From the NCBI RefSeq assembly GCF_963966145.1, contig NC_091048.1, positions 19,220,001-19,284,000 of the forward strand: a DNA stretch of 64,000 nt, read 5' to 3'. This DNA comes from Tenebrio molitor (lineage: Eukaryota; Arthropoda; Insecta; Coleoptera; Tenebrionidae). Each line of letters begins with the position of its first letter. Within the stretch, counting starts at the first letter, position 1. This document shows positions 12,938 to 24,900 of the stretch, one piece after another. The notes beneath the pieces are model-generated. The model had not been told where the DNA came from, did not search any database, and saw nothing but the letters and a program-made list of their open reading frames with translations. The position numbers were made by a program, and so were the translations under genes.

Positions 12938-15900
12938 GTGAGTTTGTGCCGGTGTTTGGTTATACTTTTTATCATTATTATTTGCATAATTTTATGTTTG
13001 TTCTCTGGACATGTGTGGTGTTAACAATTATTATGTCATTCAATTACGATCCTTATTATCTAAAACTGTCGTTTAATGATGCTGTTATCATGTCATTAAA
13101 CACCCCTTTGATGTCGACTTCTTTTTGTGGCTTTAATTTTAGACATTGATTTTAACACAAACTTCAACCATTAGTGATGTGAAAATCGTCTTGTATTTTA
13201 TTATTACCTCATTTAAGCATAAATCCTTGATTTCGAAGATCGATAAATTTGTTACTAGGCGACCCTTCAATTTGCACTCTGGCTTGGGGTAGGACCTACA
13301 CCGGCCGTAGTACTAACGCCACTTTTCGTTTTATGACCATAAAAGTTGATTGTTGTGCTAATTGCGTTTTTATTACCCCACAAGCCTTGACCCTTTTGAT
13401 TAAATATGATGATCCATTTATGAGCAACACCTTCATTTTGGCTAATCCTGGCGACCACACCGCAACAAAATCTGAATTTAGGAGTTTGAAGATGTTTTTA
13501 AACACTTGAAAAGTGTTTCAGTCAAGATATTAATCCATTAATATTCAACATGAGTGTCAAGAGAAACAGGCATGAAACATTTTACTTCCAACCCCCGAAA
13601 TTGCCACTTTCCTTCCCAAAACTTTTATAAACTTTGGAACATTGATTAACTCGTCTTAATATCGTGTGCGTTTTTAAATGTCGTTGTTTGCGTAAAATAG
13701 TGTCATCGGCGTCATCAGTATCACCATAAATTAAACTTTAAAGATAATAATTCTAAAAATTCTCCAGACTGTCGCAGTGTTAAAAATATTATGATTTTTT
13801 CCATATGCTAAAATAAAACTGTAACCAATTATCAACATGAGACCCGAGATATTTTTAAATCTGGACAGTTTCACGCATTTATTTTCAATTTGTGATTGCA
13901 GACGAAAACGATTTTATTTCAAAGAGTTGTATTGAGACAACGAAGATTCGTTTCCAATTTAATAATGTAAATGGTGCTGTTTTACCTTAGATAAGGAGTA
14001 TTATTTGTCATAGATAAGACCCTATCTATTTACAGTTCTCGTTAAATATTGGTTTAAATTTGTTTTACTTCAACCACAAAGGATAAGTAATGGGACAATA
14101 TTTCAATCCAATAAGAAACATATCACTCTCACTACCAGTTACGAAGCTGCAAATTCTTGTGCAGAAGATGTATTAATTTAAGATGAGCCAGTAAGTTGTT
14201 TTAATAATAATAATGCCTTTATTCAAAAAAGAAAAGAAAACGGAACAAATTAGGTGAAGTCTAGCTCAGGCTATTCCATCAGCTTATCATTTTTCTGAAG
14301 AGAGAAAAGAAAACAAATGAAGAAAGAGAGTAAATCCAACTCCTGAACACAAGAAAAAAAAAGAAAGTTATTAAAAGAAAAAAGTGAAAAATTCTAGTTT
14401 GTTAAAGCAATAAGATAACAAGTTTTGTTAATAATTTGACAGCTGTGACGAGGGTTTTATTTTGCAAAGTAAAATAAGAAGAGTTAAAATGAGACATCAA
14501 ATTAGCATATTATTTTTGTTTCCAGTGTTATGGTCGTCAAACAAATTTGTGATGCAAATTACACCTGATTAATAACATCAAGAGGTGTTTTAAAAGAGAA
14601 TCAAGTTGTCCCAGACGTAAGGCCGTTCATTGATTTGACACTGGTTTTGGATACATGTTTATTTCATCATTTTCGCGATTGAATTCGTTTTGAGAACAAA
14701 CTAAGTCGTTCTTGTCGAGTTCGCTTCCAGTATCTTATTGCATCGTGAGGCAACTAACGTTGATTAAGTTGGCAACTTGATACAGTGGGAAAAATTGGAG
14801 TCTGTCCAACTGGTCGGTAGATGGAAATCGGTCGTTTGTGTCGTTATCGATAGAAGAAGTGATTTATTTAAGATTTTGTAGTTTACAACGAAGGATTATC
14901 TCTAGATTATCGGTACAAGATGTGGGCTAATAACTGGTTTCGAACAAATAGTAGGTGGCCTCCGTAACAGTTACATAAAATCCGTGGGTTGCGGTTTATG
15001 TATTGATATTTCTTTATCATAACTGGAACAAAACTCGATCTGGTCGACAAGTCGTCTACCTGTAACGTATGCTAGTGAATCACACGTTTTCACTTTCATG
15101 CCCTCCTGAAAGATGCTCGCATCAGAACGATTGTTAATCACTTTCTACATCACTTGTTCGTCGTTTCCTGGTTGAAGGACCCCCGTCGTGTTGCTTGAGA
15201 TCAAAAGAGAATCAAGTTTGAAAATCGATTTTTCCAGAACAACACACTCCCGTATTTTTTTATCAAATTTAATTTTTCGCTTCGACGATCCTTTTGCCGT
15301 CGATGATCATCTCTAATTGTTGCGGCTGTGAGTGTGGTTTGTTGTGTTTTTTCCTGCCAAGATGACCGCAATCATCTTTCACTCGAATATCAGAGTCGCG
15401 AGGTCTTCCCATATTTCAATGCAATGCGTTTTGTTGTCCACCTAATAATGGTAAAAATAGATGTGACTCGGAAAATTACGTCACTGACGGTAAATATTTG
15501 CATTCAGTGATAGGTGCTGCAGGTTTTCAAAAGCGAACAAACCGTTTTGAGAAACCGCTAATTGGGTCCTGTGTACCAATACAATTGGCGTATTTTTAGG
15601 AGCGGTCATACAAATCATTAGTGGTTGGGTTCTTAATTTGATAATTGCTTACACTTGTACTTACTTTTTTCCATAACTTGCAGATATGTAGCCAAGAGTC
15701 AAGGCTAACACCTCAAGGTTGGGGGATACGTAATTCGCAAAAACATAACTGGACGTTTTACTAGTGTATGGTCTTGTTATGTAACATAAAAATATAGTTG
15801 CCAAACTGTTCATAAATATTAAAACTATTCGGTGCAATTAATTTATTTTTTATGTTCTGACTTGTCTCATCCAAATCACGTAACTTCTTGTGCCCGACGA

Positions 15901-16645
15901 ACGCTTACATCATCAGAAATACAAAATTTTTATTGCCACAAAAGTAACAGTTTTCTCATAATTAATATCTCAACATCAACCTTTGGACGCACAATCTCGA
16001 TCATATAAAATGTTAATACGAAATTTAGAAAATGCGGATCTTAATTTTCTAGGTGGCAATTGATATTTTTACTGAGATAAAAATGTGGGATAAACGTCGC
16101 ATTATATTTAATGTTTCGCTAAATGAAAACAAAAAAGCAAAAAAAATTGATTTGATATTCTTGATTTCTTATTAATTGATCATCATTCCTACTTCAATTT
16201 CTTTGATATAACATTTTTGCATACTTATTAACTTAAATTTTCAAGATTTTTTTTTATTACTTTCTTATTTATGTTATTTCCATAACATTCTTCTGGAAAT
16301 ACGAATAATGTCACTCCAGTCAAAGCACCCGACTACATTATTTATATTCTAGTTAGAATAAAAAGATAATTAATGTAAATGAAGTGGTTAATATTGACAT
16401 TTGAAGTTTGAAGTGTAGAATCTTTATTATTAATGTGCTGTGCAACGTAACATCAATTATAATGGATGCGTTTAATGGGATAATAAGATATTTTTAAAGC
16501 AGAAGGTAAACAGGATTTTTAATAAATAAACAAATTTAAATAAATGGAACTGCTTTGTTATTTGTCCCAGACAACAAATAACAGTTGACATCAGAAAAAG
16601 GAACGACGAAAGTGACAACTAATAAACTTCGGTACATTTTTTATA

Positions 16646-16991
16646 CAGTGTGGAACAAAATGATCTTCATCTAGTTACCTTTGCACTACCCTTGTAAAAA
16701 TACGAAGTGCCGCTCTACGAAAAAAAGGAAGGCAGTACTCCAACCTCAAAATATACATCAAAATTCCAAATGTGCTTTATTGCCAAGGTATGATATGACT
16801 AAAATCGTTATTTTAAGACGCTAGGTATACATTTTATTCGTTTGTTAATTCAATTCAGTAAATTGTAATAATAGTTAATTTGATTGATGACATTTACGTA
16901 GCTACTTCAAGAAGAGTTGAACTGTGCAAGTAGATTTACATGTGAAAAAATTCCAAACCTAACTAAATGAAAGTCATTTTGTTCCACACTG
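16646..16991. mobile_element. MITE of Tc1/mariner type, 346 bp
   Basis: Terminal inverted repeats starting CAGTGTGGAACAAAATGA and ending with the complement, flanked by TA on both sides (16,644-16,645 and 16,992-16,993). The interior has no coding capacity. The TA target duplication points to mobilisation by a Tc1/mariner transposase (inference). Confidence 0.8.
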
Positions 16992-18399
16992 TAGATGGTT
17001 TTATTAATTGTTTTATAAATATTGTAAAGCTGTTATTACTTGAACAATTGAATTGTCTGTTTATTTTCCAAGCACAATATTTCAAGTTCCCAAAATAATT
17101 TTTAAACACCGATCTTTGTTTTATCAAATATACATTCTTTAAAAATGTTTATTGTTATAAATTGCAACATTTTCAATTTACATATTCAAGTTGAAATAAA
17201 TTCTGTTTGTAGTTAAATTATTTTTGCAGAAGTGACCAAGATTTTTACAAATGAACACACAAAATGGACGTGACGCTCCATTTAATGGTAGTTTTTTTAC
17301 ATTTTTTTTAAGTATATACATACAAATCGCGTGGAAGAACTGTTATTCTAGTGGACGGAAAGCAGATGTGTCTGTGATTAAACCACAAGATCCTGTTATG
17401 TTGCCAATCTCGTTTTGTCAAAATTTACAAGTAATAAGCTCGATTGTTCCGGTTATAAACCTCATCAAAATTGTGAAAGTTGATTTATTCGTGACGTGAA
17501 AAAACTCAACTTTTTTAGCTTAAAATTCACATGAAGTTGTTTTTGTTTGCAATTATCTCTGGTGCTTTCCGGGGGATGCTGAATAATACATATTTGTAAA
17601 AGATACAACAAATGTTTTGCTGTTCTCAATTTGTAAATTGATATAATAGTCTGGTATTTGTTAGAACTCATTAACATAATGAAACATGTAGGGAGTTAAT
17701 TTCCAAGTAATTTTTTCCACTGGACCAACGCGCCTTCATAGGAAGTAGACACTAAAGCGTAATTAAGTGTTCACTTCGAACATCCTTTCAAGTTTACACA
17801 ATTTAATAAAGGTATTGACATTTATAGAGAAAGTAAACATTAGAGATGTGTCATTGTTGGTATTTATTGTTGTATTATTGCCCTCGTGTGTACATTCATT
17901 TTCATAAAAATATTTGTTGATAGATTTGTGTGAATGAACTGAAAATTCATGGCAATGTTTATGCTGGATAAAAGCCTTGCGTTAAACTATATTTAGTAAC
18001 TTTGTGTACACAAATTCCGCTCTTTCGGCTGAAAAACAAACTGCGATTTGACAGATTGATACGAATATCTTGTGCACATTCTACGAACTTTCGCCAAAGG
18101 CCAGTTCACTCATAATTTACCAGTTTACAAACGTCAGATCTCACGAGACTTTGATTGTGCTATCGACAGTTTTATCTATTTTCCAACAAAGAAGCGAAAC
18201 GAAAAATGTAGTACATAAAACGTCAAAAATAACCCGAACCGTTCCTCGTTTTGTACGTGGCGGTTTTCAGAGCGGATTATTTTTTATTTCTTGTGGTATC
18301 GAGGCGAGGTGAAGATATTGGTCGCAATTTAAAATGTGGACCTAAAATTACCGGCATGCGTGCGTGCAATGAACGGTCAAACATTTGACAATTTAAATT

Positions 18400-18923
18400 G
18401 CTGCATTCACGTCTCTCCACTCCCGTTCGACTGTTAGTCATCATCATCTGCACGGGGCTTCAGTCGGTGTCGGTGCTTTTGCTTTCAGTGTACCGTTTCC
18501 TTTTGTCGCTCGTCGTGTCGCTCCGTGTTAACTAAAGAGCCGCGCAACCGTTCCAGCTTCCTAACGTAAAAATAATTGTGATTCAAAGATAAATCGATTT
18601 GCCAAAACAGAACTGTCGTTACTGTCATCGCTAATTAAGTAAGACCAACGAGAATTAGCGAGTTCAGTCAACAAAACGTGTCATTCGCCAGCAGAAACGT
18701 TCAGTTTTTCGCAAAAAACTTATTTTTAGAGATTAACGGCTTTCTATCGCCAACAGCACACATTATACGGCGGTGCAATTACAAAATTTTTACTTTCACC
18801 TAAATTGCACGTTGATAATGTCGAGCGATCGTTAAGTGCGATTTTTGCATCAGTCGTGTTCCGTTTCTGCAAGAAGTTGCACGTTTCTCGACAGTTTTGC
18901 GTCTAACTAGTGCAGAGCGAAAT
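18400..18923 (+). promoter_or_regulatory. Probable promoter and 5' leader of Unc-115
   Basis: A CpG-richer stretch just before the Unc-115 start codon, unlike the AT-rich flanks. It contains two TCAGT arthropod initiator-like motifs (18,460-18,464 and 18,485-18,489) about 450 bases upstream of the ATG. No TATA box is obvious. Start-site placement is inference. Confidence 0.4.
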
Positions 18924-21900
18924 ATGAAAAACAAAAATAAGAACGACGGGAAATCCGCCAGCGATCAGCTGATCCTGTCCGAGAAAAGCGGCCAAGAAAA
19001 ACTACCGATCGATAAGAAAAAAATTGCCACCCTGGAGAAAGAGCGGATCAAAGCTGAAAAGAAACTGAAAAAAGGTGAGTCGTGAATGAAATATGATAGT
19101 GGGAAAGATCGTTCCAATTTGATCGGATCTGTTGGGGCCGATTCACAACTGGTGGCATCGAAGACCTTGGAAAAATATCGGAATAATTTCGTTTTATTTG
19201 CGTACTAAATTTTTATTTGTGTCAAACTCATAATTATATAGTTTTGAGTCATAGTTTGCGTGCGTATTAACAAATACGAAGATAATGAGTTTGGTACGTT
19301 TATTCCGGAGCACGTTATTTGTGTGTGGACCAGTTTTCGGCCAATTATAATTCCGCCAAACCAAATCGAATATGTACTCATCAAAAATCGTTTGATTACG
19401 GTTAACGCAGGCGTACATTAAAATTGTTGAACTCGCGTTATGGTCGATTGAAAATTAAAATTCACTAGATTGATGTCAGAATTGAGCGATGAAGTTGAAA
19501 CGTAATCGAGTTAAGCACGAAATTCCACTTCGCCTCCCTATCAAGATTCCACCTTAAAATTCCCACCGAGAGGAGCGTTAATACAGCAATATCGATTGAC
19601 GTCGAAAACTCGAGTCAAATCGGCAACAATTTTTTTTTTTCGTGTAAACGGCATAATCGAATTATGGTAATTGACCCTCCGGTTCTTAAAAGAGGTTAAG
19701 TAGTTGACACGTAATACGGTTGAATACATTAACCGGGTCGATTAAAGAAAGAATGCTTTTTGAAATTCCTTTTTGTGTACGGTGGAAAAAAGTGGACCAG
19801 TTTTGCACCGGCCCGGTGACAGTACCACAAGTGAAAGAGGACACCTCAGCCTATATTGACCCAATTTAAGCAATAGAAGAAATGTTTTTGTTCCTTCAAT
19901 TTTAACGAAACTTCAAAAGAAATTCTGATAAGATAACAAATGATGCTTATCATGGCAGAACATATGACATGCAGATGTGGGGTGATTACAGATCTTGACA
20001 TTTGACGGTTGTGAAGATTAATAATAACAATTTTACGATTCCATAAATTTTCTCAAAACGACAGTTTTTGACAATCGCGATTTTTTATCTTGCCTCGCAA
20101 CCATTAGTTTTTGTAGATGCAGTAAATTACATGAGACACTTGACCACATTCGCGAAACATGCAAATCCGAGTGGTCGCTTTAGGTTAAGGCCAAAAGTGT
20201 TGCATTGAATTGTGAGAATGAAAGGTGTGTTGATGTGTTTAATAAACGTGTTAAATTCATGGCTGAATTGCTCACCCGTGAAATAATTTTATAAAATGTC
20301 TGCATATTTGATAAATCCTGGACTATTTTCGTGGGAAGCTGTTGCGTCTCGATTCTGACAAGCTCATTTCATCTCTATTTTTATCCAATTTGTATCGAAC
20401 CTTTTTTTATTTATTGACCAGTAATGTTCTTTTATCTCTCAACATTCAATTGTTGATGTTGTTTGTTCAGCTTTGCATTATTGGAACCGATGAGCTAAAA
20501 TTCTCGGCCTTGAAATTTAACAAAGTCATGTTTGTGTGCTCCTCATGAATGAAACGATCATTTAGTCTGGATGTAATGTTGTATTTTTAGGACGTACACG
20601 TCTGGAAGTTTAGATTTATGTCAAAAATTTATGCGCCGAAATTTCACTTAAAGGCCGGAGAAAAATGTTAAATAGGTTAGTCGGGATAATTTTAAATCTG
20701 TTAAAATAGTTGAGACTAGTGGCCCTATTGTACGCCCGGGTGGGTTTGACGGAACGACGTTGGAATCTTGAACCAACACCTTTTTTTTCAACAGGAATTA
20801 ATCATTACACGTTGCAATCCTTGATCGTGATGACTTGATGTTCTTATTTACCTTGTAAGGTAAAAAGTACAGAAACAACTTCATAAATCTCAATCGCACC
20901 GTTCTTTGCTAATCTTTTTTTACCGATTAATATTAAACAAACTTGCGTAAAATAGTTCAAGTGGAACAATTTGTTCCCCTACCGGACATTACATCATGTT
21001 CTAATGGCCCCAGAAAGGAGTAAGCGCGCTGAAAAAATTGTTAATAGGTTTACACATATTGCCACAATGATGGGTGTTTTTCCTACTTATCTAACTCATT
21101 GTTGAAAGATAAACTGTTTGTTCATAATAAAATGTCCGTTTTGTAGAAAATGTGTCAATTGTAGGTGTTTACGTTTTCGTAATGGGCAAATTCGTTTCTT
21201 ACCAACGGGGATAAATACTCTTTCTGTATGTTCTGAACAAACTGTATAAATTATATTTTCAACTGGAAACAGTTTAGTTTATTTTCGACAATAATACGGA
21301 ATTTGATGGATTTATTCTACATAACGAGAGTCCAAAAAATTTCTGGTCAAGCTCATCAATTTAGTCTGTATGCTGATATACTCGTAATATACAGTCTGAT
21401 TTTGAAAGTTGTGCAGATTTTTTAACCTGAGGTAGTACTATGGCGGACAATAAATTTAGGCCGGCAAATTTCTGACATTTCAAAAAAGTCAATGCAAGCG
21501 ACCATTTATTTATTGTCATTATGACTGATGTGTCAGTTTGCCAAACTGAAGGTTTTCAAGCTGTTTGGCGTTTCCTTCGCCCTTTTCGTAACTTACAGAT
21601 CATGACGCACTAGCATAACTGATTTGTAGTAGCACTTGTCTCTGGTGCACGCTTCTTTTCGCGATTTTAATTTTGATTATCGCTGTCACGATGACAAGAA
21701 TGACAAAAATCGAAAATGGGGTTAGTTGAACATAATGCCAGCTTCACATTTTGATGTCAAGCCAATGACAGGCCGGCCTAAATTTATTGTCCGCCATAGT
21801 ACGTTCAACTAACCCCATTTTCGATTTTTGTCATTCTTGTCATCGTGACAGCGATAATCAAAATTAAAATTGGGAAAAGAAGTGTGCGCCAGAGAGAAGT

Positions 21901-24900
21901 GCTACTACAAATCAGTTATGCTAGTGCGCCATGATCTGTAAGTTACGAAAAGGGCGAAGGAAACGCCAAACAGCTTGAAAACCTTCAGTTTGACAAACTG
22001 ACACATCAGTCATAATGATAATAAATGGTTGCTTGCATTGACTTTTTTGAAATGTCAGAAATTTGCCGGCCTAAATTTATTGTCCGCCATAGTACTATGC
22101 CGGTCAAAAAATGTTGGCCGTCATTGTCTGTCAATTAAAAAAAAAAAAAAAATTGTAATCCGTACTTTATTGTCATCATGATTACCGTCTTGATTATGAA
22201 CGTTATTTTTTGGGTGGTAAATTTCAAAACTCAAAATTATTTTGTCATTTCTACGTACTACACAGAACGTTTACCTCAGATTATCTATGTACGATTGCTT
22301 TAATTTTGTTTATTCATGTCGGATTTTTGGAATATCTGAGCTCCAAACAGTTTAAATTGATTGTCAAAATGACAAGAATCGAAAGTGGGGTCATTTGAGG
22401 TTATGGTTAATTTTTATCGTTAAATTTGTTTTTTCATCATGAATCTTTGATAAATTTTGTAAAGTGATGATAAAATAGTGTCTACAACTTATTCAGAAAA
22501 CAACAGAGGCTTAAACAACAAAGTAATTATGAATAAAAGCATAAAATGAAACATCAAAGAAGTTGGTCAAAATGCTTGCCATCGTTTGCAATGCAAGCCA
22601 AATTTTGCGAATTTCCTGAGCGGCTTTTTGAACTTGCGGCCAACTACAAACTGAGAAACTCCCAGGTGATTTACAAGACGCCGAGTACTTGTTCGACTCT
22701 GGTTTTCAATTTCGTGAAGAATTTCTTCTTCTGTCACGAAAATGCGATCTTCGCGTTGGCAGCCAAGATCGCGCTTATTCGAAACGCCCGAAATCACGAA
22801 GATGCTGCACAACGTTTACAAAGATTCGCGCATTGGGAAGTATCTTTTCCTTTCACCGTAGATTTGCCGTGCTAGCTCTGAATGTCCACGGGCTTCGCTA
22901 TAGATCAAAGTCATATCGGTTTTCTCCAGGTTGGTGAAAGCCATTTTGTGATTTAAGTTAAGGTTAAGATTAAGGTTCTTGTCAGTGACTTAATTTTGAA
23001 TTAAATGACAATAAAAAGGCTACTATGATTTTTTCTACCCATTTTTTCCATAAAATTCAGTGGCTACCAAACTTTTTCTAGAAAAATATCAATATTATTG
23101 GCTGAATCGTTACGTATTGTGGAGTTCTACCACTGGTTAAATTATCTGCGCAACTTTCAAAGTTGCCTTGTATAACCTCACTTTAATCATCATTTTACTG
23201 TAAATTAAATCATTAAATTAAAATAAAAACCACCATATAGCACTAAGGGGTGTATTCTGTAAGTGCTCCGCTAAATTTTAAAGGCTGTTAAATTAAGTTG
23301 GCATACAGTGACTAATCAGAGCTTGAAATTTTAAATTTTAAAGAGGCGTATTCTATAATTTTTAAAGGAGCGTTAAAATTATAGCGTCTTTTGGGGCGTA
23401 TTCTGTAATTTTTAAAGGGGCGTTAAAATTTTAGCGTCGTTTAAAATTTCAAGCTCTGATTGGTCATTGCTATGACAACTTAATTTACCGCCCTTTAAAA
23501 TTTAGTGGAGCAGTTACAGAATACGCCCCTTTAAAATTTAAAATTTCAAGCCTGATTGGTCATTGCTATGACAACTTAATTTAACTGCCTTTAAAATTTA
23601 GCGGAGCAGTTGCAGAATACGCCCCATTGGACACTAAAATTTTAACATCCCTTTAAAAATTACAAACTAAAAAGACTCGTCGTTGGTTAGTTCTAAAATA
23701 GCTGTTCTTTGCAAAAGTATTGTTTACACCACTGCTTGCTTGTTGGCCGAATAAATAACGTTTTACAGCTGATGAAGTTACCTACAAAACAAAAGCAAAA
23801 CACCAGGCCACTTGACCACAATTTTTTGATCGCTCTTACTTAGATGTTTAGATAAAAATAACAAAATGCTGAAATACCCAAAAAACTATTGAACCAAACT
23901 GCAATAATTAGAAGAAACTAAAATATAGTTTTGTTCTTTATCAAATTTTAAATGTTACAACTTGTATCTTTTTTCTTACTTATTTTTTGCTTAAACCGTG
24001 TGTAAATCAAAGAGTGAATTATCAGGGAAAAATTATATTGGTATAAAAAGACCAGAAAACTTCGTTTACGTACAGTTGCGGCCGTTGAAATCTCAGACAG
24101 GAAAGATTTAAACACTCTGTATAAATTCCGAAATTTGATTTGCGTAAACAGGATTTTCATCAAGGATTATAAAGTCAGTGTCAGTATTTGACATATTAGG
24201 GCAGAATCGCATGTAACTTTTGAAATGCCGCAATTCTCTGATTTGCAAAAATGTGTTAGACTGAGGGACGGTGTGAGTATAAGAGCCATTGCGAGAGAAA
24301 TTAATGTGGATAATGTTTAAGTGACATTTTGAGAAACGTCACTTTCAATACCATTTACAAAGCCAAAAGTTTGGCGTTGTCAAAGTGTCTGAGTTTTCAA
24401 CGGCCGCAACTGTACTTCCATTGTCATTTTTTAGGTGAAAGGTGATGAGAATTTTATGTATTTCTTTTTAAATTAAGTTGTTTAACTCCTCTGTGTGAAT
24501 ATTATTTTGAAAATTTTTATATGGAGCGACAACCATAAATTTTACATTCAGTTTTTACGCCAACTTGGACAATCATTTAGAATAACCCTGTATAAATTTT
24601 TGAACCAAACTAAAAAATTAATAAACGAATATACAGGGTGAGTCGGGAGGAACGGCCGAAACTTCATGAGTATATTTACACGTGAAAATAATGTTTAAAA
24701 AACTCATATGTTATTATAATTAGGACAATCATTGTAAATTTGTATTATATTTTATTGGGATGCATTCCACGGAGAAAAAACTGCGAACTCGGATGCACGA
24801 ATCTCTTTTATTATGCATGCAAGAATGCCATCAAGACGTCGGTGCTGTCAGTAGAACAAGAGCTAATCTTGTTCAATTATCCTTTTTGTTTACTTGGTCG

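Larger units (their letters stand above)
11734..18923. other. Non-coding interval between divergent Vps13D and Unc-115
   Basis: No convincing protein gene. The Vps13D 5' leader and promoter should lie in the first few hundred bases. A locally GC-richer patch at about 12,130-12,180 and another at 12,660-12,740 are the only compositional features there. One MITE (16,646-16,991) and a possible alternative Unc-115 first exon (12,934-12,937) are listed separately. Several short open frames here (for example 12,889-13,149 and 17,251-17,499) show no domain likeness or codon structure and are not called. Confidence 0.6.

Noticed and set aside
12889..13149. 86-codon hydrophobic frame
   Set aside because: The ATGG|GTGAGT donor inside it, weak codon structure and no homology argue against a real protein; only the ATG exon idea was kept.
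22546..22875. 109-codon plus-strand frame
   Set aside because: It is the antisense shadow of the minus-strand mariner fragment.
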